From NCBI RefSeq assembly GCF_900104145.1, contig NZ_FNLB01000006.1, positions 951,001 through 1,015,000 on the forward strand: a stretch of DNA of 64,000 nt, given 5' to 3'. Shown one piece after another: positions 34,780 through 42,968 of the stretch. This DNA comes from Pseudovibrio sp. Tun.PSC04-5.I4 (GTDB lineage: Bacteria; Pseudomonadota; Alphaproteobacteria; Rhizobiales; Stappiaceae). Numbering within the stretch: position 1 is the first letter of the stretch; each line of letters starts with the position of its first letter. Below the pieces are notes generated by a model. It was not told the origin of the DNA. It did no database searches and saw nothing but the letters and a program-made list of their open reading frames with translations. Both the position numbers and the translations under genes were made by a program.

Positions 34780-35997
34780 ATGGGTAATTATCTTAAGGAA
34801 TTTCCAACAAAAGATGGCTATTTTGGCGAATACGGTGGTGCATTCCTTCCGCCAGAGCTGGTGAGTCAATTTGAAGAAATCACGAAGGCTTATGAGAAGA
34901 TCTCCGGCGATGCGACCTACATCAACGAGCTGCGTTACATCCGTAAGCACTTTCAAGGGCGCCCAACGCCGATCTCTCATGCACGTAACCTCTCCAATCG
35001 CATTGGCGGCGGCGCGAATATCTATTTGAAGCGTGAAGATCTGAACCATACAGGGGCACACAAGCTCAATCACTGCATGGCGGAAGCGCTCCTTGCCAAA
35101 TACATGGGCAAGAAGAAGCTGATTGCCGAAACCGGAGCAGGGCAACACGGCGTGGCCCTTGCCACCGCAGCAGCCTATTTTGAGCTGGAGTGCGAAATCC
35201 ACATGGGTGAGGTGGATATCGAGAAGGAGCATCCAAACGTTGTACGCATGCAGCTTCTCGGTGCCAAACTGGTGCCTGTTGGCTTTGGTGGACGGACGCT
35301 AAAGGAAGCGGTCGATTCAGCGTTCACCTCCTATATGGAGCAGGCAGATGAAGCTCTGTTCGCAATCGGCTCTGTTGTTGGCCCGCATCCATTCCCGCGA
35401 ATGGTACGAGATTTCCAGCGAATTATTGGCATTGAAGCACGCGAGCAGTTCAATGAGATGACCGGCAATCTGCCAGACCACGCCGTTGCATGTGTTGGTG
35501 GCGGGTCAAATGCTATGGGACTGTTCTCAGGCTTTATCGAGGATAAATCAGTTAAGTTGCATGGTGTTGAACCGATGGGTAAAGGCCCAGAGCTTGGACA
35601 GCACGCGGCAACGATGACCTACGGCAAACCGGGGATGCTTCACGGCTTTAAATGCCGGGTTTTGGAAGATGCAGAAGGAAATCCGGCTCCAGTACACTCT
35701 ATTGCATCGGGTTTGGATTACCCAGGTGTAGGGCCAGAGCACTCCTATCTACATGATATCGGTAAGGTGCATTACGGTTCAGCGACTGATGATGAAACGT
35801 TGCAGGCGTTCTGGGCACTGTCACGCTATGAGGGAATTATCCCAGCTCTGGAGAGCTCCCATGCCGTGGCTTACGCAATGAAGCTTGCAAAAGAATGTCC
35901 AGGAGAAACCATTCTAGTGAACTTGTCGGGACGTGGAGATAAAGATCTGGATTATGTTGCCGATAATTTCGGCACAGGTGATGATCTCAAAATCTAA
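34780..35997 (+). CDS. Stand-alone tryptophan synthase beta-like protein
   Basis: A 405-residue PLP enzyme of the TrpB family. Key residues are present: Lys95 in LKREDLNHTGAHKLNH, Glu117 in AETGAGQHGVALATAAA, the phosphate-binding GGGSNAMGLF and the GLDYPGVGPEHS block. It diverges from ordinary TrpB at normally conserved places (for example GEYGGAFLPPEL at the N-terminus, where TrpB1 usually has FGGxYVPE). No trpA is adjacent and it has its own promoter region and terminator. It may make tryptophan from indole and serine, as TrpB2-type proteins do, or catalyse a related beta-replacement. The exact role is not fixed by the sequence. Confidence 0.85.
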   Translation: MGNYLKEFPTKDGYFGEYGGAFLPPELVSQFEEITKAYEKISGDATYINELRYIRKHFQGRPTPISHARNLSNRIGGGANIYLKREDLNHTGAHKLNHCMAEALLAKYMGKKKLIAETGAGQHGVALATAAAYFELECEIHMGEVDIEKEHPNVVRMQLLGAKLVPVGFGGRTLKEAVDSAFTSYMEQADEALFAIGSVVGPHPFPRMVRDFQRIIGIEAREQFNEMTGNLPDHAVACVGGGSNAMGLFSGFIEDKSVKLHGVEPMGKGPELGQHAATMTYGKPGMLHGFKCRVLEDAEGNPAPVHSIASGLDYPGVGPEHSYLHDIGKVHYGSATDDETLQAFWALSRYEGIIPALESSHAVAYAMKLAKECPGETILVNLSGRGDKDLDYVADNFGTGDDLKI

Positions 35998-36050
35998 AAG
36001 GTATTCGGTTGGCTTGGATTTAAATGAGCACAAGAGACTCAAACCATAGG

Positions 36051-36074
36051 AAAGGGAGCTTAGCTCCCTTTTTT
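36051..36074. terminator. Bidirectional terminator after the TrpB-like gene
   Basis: A short palindrome GGGAGCT-t-AGCTCCC (36054-36068) flanked by A run and T run, so it can serve the TrpB-like gene and the facing small membrane protein gene. Confidence 0.85.
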
Positions 36075-36075
36075 C

Positions 36076-36258
36076 TTAGGATGTTCGGCTACGAATGGCG
36101 ACATAAGATGTGTAGGAAATTCCACCTGCACCGGAGATAAACGCGGCCACATCACGTGCAGGCCCACCGTAAACAACTACCTGAAAAACAATGATCGCAA
36201 AGAAAAGCATCACAGAGGCGGCAAAGGTTTTGCCAACAAACAAAAACGCACGATTCAT
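36076..36258 (-). CDS. Small hypothetical membrane protein
   Basis: A 60-residue product with one membrane segment (about residues 8-30, FVGKTFAASVMLFFAIIVFQVVVY) and a small polar C-terminal tail. An AAGGTAA-like ribosome site lies before the ATG. It ends next to a terminator shared with the TrpB-like gene, which supports a real transcription unit. I do not recognise the family, and coding status is moderate. Confidence 0.5.
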   Translation of the reverse strand: MNRAFLFVGKTFAASVMLFFAIIVFQVVVYGGPARDVAAFISGAGGISYTSYVAIRSRTS

Positions 36259-36370
36259 CTTGAAATTACCTTGGTTTGGCGATCAGCCTGAATACCTAAA
36301 TATACATATGGGTCTATATGGGGAGGGAAAGCATAAGTGCAAGAAGGTAAAGTTGTACCCAATAAAAAAG

Positions 36371-36395
36371 CCTCCGCAAATACTCGGGAGACTTG
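36371..36395 (-). terminator. Terminator downstream of tRNA-Val
   Basis: On the minus strand, CTCC(C)G pairs with CGGAG around an AT-rich loop, then GCTTTTTTA. The stem is short with one bulge, but the T run and its position about 20 bases after the tRNA support termination. Confidence 0.5.
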
Positions 36396-36413
36396 AAATC
36401 CTCTAATGAGGAA

Positions 36414-36489
<76 letters not shown>

Positions 36490-36645
36490 CCGTAGGGTGG
36501 TACGCCGTGTGGCGTGAGGAGGTGTTTAGGCGGTTTGCTGTTTCCCCGCAAGTCCCCTTCATAACTTTTCCCAAAAGAATTGGCGAAAATTGGATATTTA
36601 GTACAGATCTGAGTGCTTACCGTTGTTTTAATTGAATTATTTGCC

Positions 36646-37917
36646 TCATCCCTCCTTTGGAGGCGCAATCCTCCGGTATCCTGCGTAAGCCAGAGCACTC
36701 ATCATAACCGATCGTCTGGGAGAGGCACGGCGTACAAACTGCAACTTGGATACGTACAATCTGTAGGCCGTGAATAATGCTAGAGAGCCACTTAATGTGC
36801 TGAGCAAAATATCAGGTGTTTTGGACCCAAGAAGCGGCGAGATAACACTGATCGCGGTTGGGCCGGAAACACTGCCAACAGCCCAGATGAACAAAAGGTA
36901 AGTGGAAAGAGCAACACTGCTTTCCGGTTTTCGTTCAAACGCATGGGCGACGCAGATGGATTGTAATGGAAAGCTGAGGCCTCCAAGGAATAACAACACC
37001 ACACCTAGTATTGCAAGAAGTTGGTAGTTCTTCAAAAAACCAGAGTTCCACCCTGCAAAGGGGTCTGCCACAAGAAATGTCAACATAATGGTTGTGATGA
37101 GCAGGGAGGAGCCCAGGATAATCCAGCGACGGTCAATGCGGTCAGAGAGTGAGCCGATAGGCCATTGGAAAAGCAGGCGCCCAATGTAAAGCATCGCGAT
37201 CATAAGAGCTGTGGTGCTTCCACCAACACCAGCCTTGGAAAGAGAGAACGGTACAATGGTGAGGAGGCTGGTTACAATCGCGCCGGAACAAAACGAACCC
37301 AGAACAGCGACAGGGGACTGCGCCCAGATATCCTTAAGCTTGATGCGTTTGGATTTATAGGTTCGTGGTGGAACTGAATGCGTCATGCACAACATCACTA
37401 CAGCAGCGAGTAAGACTGCACTCAGCAGTTCCATCATTTGCAGCGGAACCTCGCTGAATTGGGCCACGAAAATCTGGGAGAGAATGGCCATTGCGCCAAT
37501 TAATATGGAGTTTGCCGAAAGGACACGCCCACGCACTTCATCTTTGATGGTCTCGTTCAGCCATGCATCCGATGTGGCAAATAAAACGGCGAACGCAGCC
37601 CCCATGAAGAAACGAAGAGCCGACCAGAGTATGATGCTTTCCGTATTCTTGAAGAGCAGCAACAGCAAAGCGGTGAGGCCAGCCGCTCCTGCAAAGGCGC
37701 GAATATGACCAATGCGGTTGATCATACGTACACCGCGCATGCACCCGGCCATAAAACCAAGGGAATAGGCCGCTGCGATGAAACCAGCCTCGGAGGCAGA
37801 ACCTCCTACACCAGCAATTCGCAGGGGCAGCGTTGTCATAAGGGCAGAGCTGGCAAGTTGAGCCAGAGCGCTAGCCATAATGATCGCATACAGCGATATG
37901 AGCGAAGCTTTAACCAT
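36646..37917 (-). CDS. MFS transporter (YcaD-like)
   Basis: A 423-residue membrane protein with 12 probable membrane segments. The RDxxxRR-like cytoplasmic loop between segments 2 and 3 appears as RMINRIGHIRAFAG, and the segment WSALRFFMGAAFAVLFATSDAWLNE is typical of the YcaD/UMF-type MFS subfamily. The second half has the related loop GSLSDRIDRRWIILG. The substrate cannot be told from sequence. It is a single gene on the minus strand upstream of tRNA-Val. Confidence 0.88.
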   Translation of the reverse strand: MVKASLISLYAIIMASALAQLASSALMTTLPLRIAGVGGSASEAGFIAAAYSLGFMAGCMRGVRMINRIGHIRAFAGAAGLTALLLLLFKNTESIILWSALRFFMGAAFAVLFATSDAWLNETIKDEVRGRVLSANSILIGAMAILSQIFVAQFSEVPLQMMELLSAVLLAAVVMLCMTHSVPPRTYKSKRIKLKDIWAQSPVAVLGSFCSGAIVTSLLTIVPFSLSKAGVGGSTTALMIAMLYIGRLLFQWPIGSLSDRIDRRWIILGSSLLITTIMLTFLVADPFAGWNSGFLKNYQLLAILGVVLLFLGGLSFPLQSICVAHAFERKPESSVALSTYLLFIWAVGSVSGPTAISVISPLLGSKTPDILLSTLSGSLALFTAYRLYVSKLQFVRRASPRRSVMMSALAYAGYRRIAPPKEG

Positions 37918-38103
37918 GCAGCATAGATCAGCGCCCGCAAAGGCGTTGCATCCCCGTTGTTAATGTTGATGTCGTGGGAAGATTATCTTTCCAACTGCAT
38001 TAATGTTTCGCAGGGGAATGTGACCGGATTGCGCGAGAATTAAATCTAAGCGGTGATATTAGTATGAGCTTTACATGAGCTAAATACGACCAGTTTACGG
38101 CTC

Positions 38104-38143
38104 AAAATAAAACTGCCGCCAACTGATAAATCAATGGCGGCAG
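38104..38143 (-). terminator. Terminator after gph
   Basis: On the minus strand, a 9-bp stem (38135-38143 with 38113-38121) is followed by TTTTATTTT. It lies just past the phosphoglycolate phosphatase stop codon. Confidence 0.88.
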
Positions 38144-38168
38144 CAAAATTATTTATGATTTCGGTCGG

Positions 38169-38852
38169 TTAAGAAACAACGTTACCTGCACTAAGTTCTT
38201 TAATTGCAGCTTCCAGTTGATTGTAATGAGAAATTACAACATCAGGTCCAAGTTCGCGGACAGGAGTATCAGTGTAACCAAAGTCAACGGCAATCACGGG
38301 CAGGCCAGCGTTCCGGGCGGCGGTGATATCTGCGTTGGAATCTCCAACAAAGATAGAACCTGCGCGTGCGCCGCCCGCAATGTCGATAGCGCCAAAAACA
38401 GGCATCGCATCAGGCTTGTTCTTGGAAAAGGTGTCCCCACCAACCACAGCATCAAACAACTGGTCCATTTCCATGGCTTTCACCAAGGGCTTGGCAAGTT
38501 TTTCCAGTTTGTTTGTGCAAATAGCGGTTTTCCAGCCGGCTGCTCTAAGTCTTGCAACTGTTTCCAATGCCTCAGGGAAGGCAAAGGTGTGATCTGCAAT
38601 ATGGGTCTCGTAATGGCGAATGAACTTAACAAGGAGCGGCTGAAGAATTTCTTCGGTCGCTTCTACCTTGTTCGCCTCAAGTCCACGGCTTAGTAGGGAT
38701 TTTACGCCAGCGCCTACCATTTTTCTTACCTTTTCAGGCTCAATGGCTTCAAATCCGGCTCCTACCAAGACATGATTCATCGACGCAGTAAGGTCTCCGA
38801 TGGTCTCTAGGAGAGTCCCGTCAAGGTCAAAAACCAGAACTGGTGTTGTCAT
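38169..38852 (-). CDS. gph: Phosphoglycolate phosphatase-like HAD hydrolase
   Basis: A 227-residue HAD-superfamily phosphatase that probably removes 2-phosphoglycolate. Motif I is VFDLDGTLLET near the N-terminus (nucleophile Asp in DLDGT), motif II AICTNK, motif III KPDAMP with the KP Lys, and motif IV GDSNADITAARNAG. The helical cap lies between motifs I and II. I chose ATG at 38852, giving the usual MTTPVLVFDLDG start; a GTG at 38903 would add 17 residues. It is divergent from rpiA, a common Rhizobiales pair. Confidence 0.88.
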   Translation of the reverse strand: MTTPVLVFDLDGTLLETIGDLTASMNHVLVGAGFEAIEPEKVRKMVGAGVKSLLSRGLEANKVEATEEILQPLLVKFIRHYETHIADHTFAFPEALETVARLRAAGWKTAICTNKLEKLAKPLVKAMEMDQLFDAVVGGDTFSKNKPDAMPVFGAIDIAGGARAGSIFVGDSNADITAARNAGLPVIAVDFGYTDTPVRELGPDVVISHYNQLEAAIKELSAGNVVS

Positions 38853-39092
38853 ACTAAAACTCGTTTTTATTGAGAAAATCCGCGCCACATTATCTAATTT
38901 CACGGTGAAGTCAATTTACGGAGAAAACCTATAGGGAGTTGAGAGGATTGTAACTTGGCGGTACTCTCTCCTCATGATAATCAGCAGGGGTTATGTCAGA
39001 GTAGACCCGAGCACGGTAACTAGGCAAAATTGTTCTTATGAATTGAACAGTTTGCCAGAGTGCTTTTGGTCCGGGGAAGAGATATTAGTCAG

Positions 39093-39782
39093 ATGGCAAT
39101 GAGTTTGAAGGCACAAGCCGCAGCTGCAGCACTCAAGGAAGTTAAGCCCGGTATGAAACTGGGGATTGGTTCGGGATCAACCGTAAATGAAATGATCCAC
39201 CTTCTGGCAAAGATGGTTGAGGACGGGTTCGAGATCATCGGTGTCCCGGCATCCTCCTATTCTCAGACCCTATGTGAAGAATTGGGCGTGCCGCTGACAA
39301 CGCTGGATGAAACGCCTGTTCTGGATCTGGTTATTGATGGGGCCGATGAGATTGATCCGGCTTTGAACCTGATCAAAGGCGGCGGAGCTGCACTGCTTCG
39401 CGAGAAAATCATTGCGGCGGCATCTGGCCGCATGCTTGTGATCGCAGATGAGAGCAAAATTGTTGATACTCTCGGAAAGTTCCCACTTCCCGTGGAGGTT
39501 GTCCCTTTCGGGCTTGAGGCGACACGGCAGATGATGCAAAACAGCTTTGAAGCTGAAGGTTTGCAAGGCGAAATGATCCTGCGTATGGCAGGTGACAAGC
39601 GCCTTGTAACAGATAACAGCAATTACATTATTGATTGTCATTTAAAGGCAATCAGCGATCCGAAGTCACTGGCAAAACGCTTGGAAGTTATTCCAGGTGT
39701 CGTTGAACACGGGTTGTTTATTGATATGGCGGTACGGGCCTACGTGGCTGGTACTGATGATATTCGTGTCTTGGAACCTTGA
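39093..39782 (+). CDS. rpiA: Ribose-5-phosphate isomerase A
   Basis: RpiA interconverts ribose-5-phosphate and ribulose-5-phosphate in the pentose phosphate pathway. The 229-residue product has the phosphate loop GIGSGSTVNEMI, IGVPASSYSQ, DLVIDGADEIDPALNLIKGGGAALLREKIIA (with the catalytic Asp and Glu region) and VIADESKIVDTLGKFPLPVEVVPF. ATG 39093 and ATG 39099 are both possible starts; an earlier in-frame start at 39060 lacks support. An inverted repeat (ATCCTGTC 39786-39793, GACAGGAT 39800-39807) follows the stop but has no T run. Confidence 0.96.
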   Translation: MAMSLKAQAAAAALKEVKPGMKLGIGSGSTVNEMIHLLAKMVEDGFEIIGVPASSYSQTLCEELGVPLTTLDETPVLDLVIDGADEIDPALNLIKGGGAALLREKIIAAASGRMLVIADESKIVDTLGKFPLPVEVVPFGLEATRQMMQNSFEAEGLQGEMILRMAGDKRLVTDNSNYIIDCHLKAISDPKSLAKRLEVIPGVVEHGLFIDMAVRAYVAGTDDIRVLEP

Positions 39783-39836
39783 AGCATCCTGTCACTTTCG
39801 ACAGGATAGCTACTTATAATATGGGGGAGCCTTCAT

Positions 39837-40352
39837 ATGCTCGTTAAGTTCAAATCTGCTGCGATTGCTGGTGTTGCGTCACTGGTCGTTGCTGGTGTTC
39901 TTGTGGCCAGCCCGGTTATGGCGCAGGACAAAACTTTTTCTGAAAGCCACATTGCAGCAGCGCGTGCAGCGGTGAAAGCAACAAAGTCCATTGAAAGCTT
40001 TGATAATATCCTGCCTGACGTGGCAGAGCGCACTCGCACCCTCTTCATCCGCTCCAATCCGGCAATGAGCGCAGAGATTGATGTGGCTGTGAATGAATCA
40101 GCTGTTGAACTGATTCCACGTCGTAAAGAGCTGAATTATGTGATTTATGAAGTGTGGGCGCGCCGCTTTTCTGAGGAACAGCTGAACGAAATTGCGACCT
40201 TCTACAATTCAGAGACTGGTAAACGTATGGCTGATCTGTCCCGTACACTGACTGCATTGACCATTGGTGCTGCAAAACAGTGGAGTGATGTGATCAGTAC
40301 AGATATGGTTTCGCTTTCTCGCCGCAAGCTGGATGCACTCTCGGCTCAGTAA
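39837..40352 (+). CDS. DUF2059-domain exported protein
   Basis: A 171-residue secreted protein with a signal peptide ending VMAQ (about residue 30). The mature part is helical, with the DUF2059-type segment VIYEVWARRFSEEQLNEIATFYNSETGKRMADLSRTLT. The function of the family is unknown. It lies between rpiA and gor, a conserved order in Rhizobiales. A GGGGGAG site precedes the ATG. Confidence 0.85.
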   Translation: MLVKFKSAAIAGVASLVVAGVLVASPVMAQDKTFSESHIAAARAAVKATKSIESFDNILPDVAERTRTLFIRSNPAMSAEIDVAVNESAVELIPRRKELNYVIYEVWARRFSEEQLNEIATFYNSETGKRMADLSRTLTALTIGAAKQWSDVISTDMVSLSRRKLDALSAQ

Positions 40353-40511
40353 TCGATCACGAAATTGCAATCCAAAATGAACAGTTTGATCAGATGCGCC
40401 CCTTGAAATTTGGGCGCATCTGGCCCAAATCAATGCCTACGATTTTTAAAACCTATTCCAGTAACGAAATGTCGTTGCATTAGGTTCTATTGCAAACGAA
40501 AGTGGGCTGTA

Positions 40512-41891
40512 ATGACTAATTTCGACTACGATCTCTTTGTTATTGGAGCAGGGTCTGGCGGCGTACGTGCAGCACGTATTGCAGCAGGCCACGGTGCCCG
40601 TGTTGGTATCGCAGAAGAATTCCGTTATGGCGGGACCTGTGTTATCCGTGGCTGTGTACCAAAAAAGCTCTTTGTATACGCTTCCAAATTTACTGAAGAA
40701 TTTGCAAATGCGGATGGGTACGGCTGGAGCCTGAATGGCACGCCAACCTTCGACTTTGATAAGCTGGTCGAGAACAAAGACAAAGAAATTTCCCGTCTCG
40801 AAGGCGTCTATCGCCGTAATCTGGATAAATCCGGCGTTGAGCTGCACGATACCCGTGCTGTGATTGAAGGCCCTAATACGGTCCGTCTGCTCTCCACCAA
40901 TCAAGTGATAACAGCCGGGCGCATTCTGGTGGCTGTTGGTGCAACGCCAAATGTTGATGCAGGCCTTGTTGGTTGCGAGCACACCATCACCTCCAACGAA
41001 GCCTTCCACCTTGCAACGTTTCCCAAGCGTATCGTCGTCGTTGGCGGTGGCTACATAGCTGTTGAATTTGCTGGTATCTTCAACGGTATGGGGTCTGAAA
41101 CCACGCTGGCTTATCGCGGTGAAGAAATTTTGCGCGGGTTTGATATGGATGTCCGCACCGGTTTGCATGAGCAGATGGTAGAAAAAGGCATCACGGTCAA
41201 AACCAAAACGACGATTGCTTCCATTGTGAAACACGAGGGCGGCCTGACAATCACCACTCACGGCGGCGAAGTGATTGAAGCAGATCAAGTTCTTTATGCG
41301 ATTGGGCGTCGTCCGAATACTGCTGGACTAGGTCTGGAAGACGCGGGCGTTGAGCTCGATAAAGCTGGTGCCATAGTTGTGTCTCCGCAAAGCCAGAGCT
41401 CGGTTGAGAGTATCTTTGCCGTCGGAGATGTGACCAACCGTGCGAACCTGACACCGGTTGCAATCCGTGAAGGTCATGCCTTTGCAGACAGCACCTACGG
41501 CGATAAGACATGGCATGTTGATCACTCTATGATCCCCACAGCTGTGTTCTCACAGCCTGAAATCGGCACTGCTGGGCTAACACAGGAAGAAGCTGAGGCA
41601 CGATTCGATAACATCGACATTTACGCCTCCTCCTTCCGCCCGATGAAGAACTCGCTTTCAGGCAAGCCGGGCAAAATGCTCCTCAAAATGCTGGTGGACG
41701 CAGATACCGACAAAATTCTGGGCGTCCACATTATGGGGCCTGATTCTGGTGAACTCATCCAGATTATCGGTGTGACACTCTCCATGGGGGCAACCAAAGC
41801 GGATTATGACCGGACCATCGCAGTTCATCCAACTGCTGCAGAAGAGCTGGTGACAATGCGCGAACCAACGCAGCGCATTCGCAAGAACTAA
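40512..41891 (+). CDS. gor: Glutathione reductase
   Basis: This FAD enzyme uses NADPH to reduce glutathione disulfide. The 459-residue product has FAD motif FVIGAGSGGVRAAR, the redox-active disulfide Cys43/Cys48 in GGTCVIRGCVPKK, the NADPH-binding VVVGGGYIAVEFAGIFNGMG, ATPASV-like FAVGDVT and the C-terminal HPTAAEE with the catalytic His. ATG 40512 was chosen as it starts directly before the FAD motif; the frame is open further upstream. It supplies glutathione, which also relates to the Atm1-type exporter at 60.9 kb. A terminator follows. Confidence 0.95.
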   Translation: MTNFDYDLFVIGAGSGGVRAARIAAGHGARVGIAEEFRYGGTCVIRGCVPKKLFVYASKFTEEFANADGYGWSLNGTPTFDFDKLVENKDKEISRLEGVYRRNLDKSGVELHDTRAVIEGPNTVRLLSTNQVITAGRILVAVGATPNVDAGLVGCEHTITSNEAFHLATFPKRIVVVGGGYIAVEFAGIFNGMGSETTLAYRGEEILRGFDMDVRTGLHEQMVEKGITVKTKTTIASIVKHEGGLTITTHGGEVIEADQVLYAIGRRPNTAGLGLEDAGVELDKAGAIVVSPQSQSSVESIFAVGDVTNRANLTPVAIREGHAFADSTYGDKTWHVDHSMIPTAVFSQPEIGTAGLTQEEAEARFDNIDIYASSFRPMKNSLSGKPGKMLLKMLVDADTDKILGVHIMGPDSGELIQIIGVTLSMGATKADYDRTIAVHPTAAEELVTMREPTQRIRKN

Positions 41892-41910
41892 ACTTAAGTT
41901 GACTTTCAAA

Positions 41911-41944
41911 GAGCCGCTGGTTGTTGCTAGCGGTTCTTTTTTTC
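41911..41944 (+). terminator. Intrinsic terminator after gor
   Basis: GAGCCGCT (41911-41918) pairs with AGCGGTTC (41929-41936) with one G-T wobble, followed by eight T. This shows that the next gene starts downstream of it, at 41989. Confidence 0.88.
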
Positions 41945-41988
41945 CATGTCGCAGTGACAGGGACACAGAGTTTTCGATAGGAACACCC

Positions 41989-42615
41989 GTGACTGACCTT
42001 TCTCAGGATCAAATTTGCTACTTCGGTTATGGCTCGTTGGTCAACGAGGAAACGTTACCCGCAGGCACAACTGTGATTGCTGGAGAACTGAGTGGTTGGA
42101 AACGCGAATGGCGTGGATGTTCAAAAGGCAAACAAGGCAACGGCAAAATGGCTGGAGTAGGGGTGTGCGCCTTGGGTGTCCGTGCTGAGGAAGGCTCGAC
42201 CATTCGCGGTGCAATGGTTCTGGATAACAAGGCTAATTTGCCGGCTCTGGACAAACGGGAATGGCATTATTCTCGCAAAGCGTTGGAAACGGCAGCTTTC
42301 GCGCCTGACTGCGGACGAGACATGCCTGCGGATACGTTCCTCTACCAAGTGCAGCCGCAATTTGCGCATTGGGGAAATGAAGATCATCCAATTCTGCAAA
42401 GCTATGTAGATTGTGTGATGGCTGGCTTCCACCGCTTGTGGGGGGAGGAAGGGCTTAAACACTTTGTGGACACCACAGATGGTTGGAAACACGTTCCTGT
42501 CCTGCAAGATCGCGCCGACCCAATTTATCCAAGGGCTGTTGTGTTATCTGAAAACTTGATGGGTACGATTGACGACCTGCTGAAAACCGTTGGTGTTCAA
42601 TACATTAACCGCTGA
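41989..42615 (+). CDS. Gamma-glutamylcyclotransferase-fold protein
   Basis: A 208-residue soluble protein of the GGCT-like fold. It has the substrate loop YFGYGSLVNEET near the N-terminus and a likely acidic catalytic residue in PALDKREWHYSR. Such enzymes act on gamma-glutamyl amino acids or glutathione-derived compounds, or may be structural relatives with other roles. GTG 41989 was chosen because TAGGAA lies 5 bases upstream and the gor terminator precedes it; the open frame from 41899 spans that terminator. The link to glutathione metabolism next to gor is inference. Confidence 0.82.
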   Translation: MTDLSQDQICYFGYGSLVNEETLPAGTTVIAGELSGWKREWRGCSKGKQGNGKMAGVGVCALGVRAEEGSTIRGAMVLDNKANLPALDKREWHYSRKALETAAFAPDCGRDMPADTFLYQVQPQFAHWGNEDHPILQSYVDCVMAGFHRLWGEEGLKHFVDTTDGWKHVPVLQDRADPIYPRAVVLSENLMGTIDDLLKTVGVQYINR

Positions 42616-42968
42616 GAATGCGTGTAATTTGGCCTCGATATGAAGGTAGTGTGTAACTTTACACAAGTGTTGCAACTAGGCCTGATAGGTCAGGTTGAAA
42701 CATCTAACTATCAAAAGACACTTTTCTGGAACATCTTGTCATGAATATCGAGAAAATTGATGGATTCTGACAGCTCAATTGGGTTTTGAGCTATCCTCAA
42801 GCTTCTCTGACAAAACAACGTATACGTACCCCTAGTCAGATAAACGGGCGGCGTGTATAAGCCTTTCTGGGCATTTGTCGAAAAAAAGAGAATTGCTCGG
42901 AGCAACAATGCTGCTGCATAAGACGTATTGGGCGCAACAGCAGCTTTCCGTATTAATGGAGTTTTAAA
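42616..42968. promoter_or_regulatory. Upstream region of the DAHP synthase gene with nested dyads
   Basis: This 353-base gap has no convincing gene. It holds a 6+6 palindrome GTGTAA-ct-TTACAC (42651-42664), a hairpin AGCTCAA (42772-42778)/TTGAGCT (42786-42792), and a 10-bp palindrome ACGTATACGT (42818-42827). The latter is flanked by TCTGAC (42806-42811) and GTCAGA (42835-42840), which share the same centre. These are candidate control elements for the aromatic pathway entry gene. No bound protein is known. Confidence 0.4.

Noticed and set aside
42711..42908. 65-residue open frame upstream of the DAHP synthase gene
   Set aside because: It lacks a convincing ribosome site, overlaps the dyads, and has no recognisable composition of a protein.
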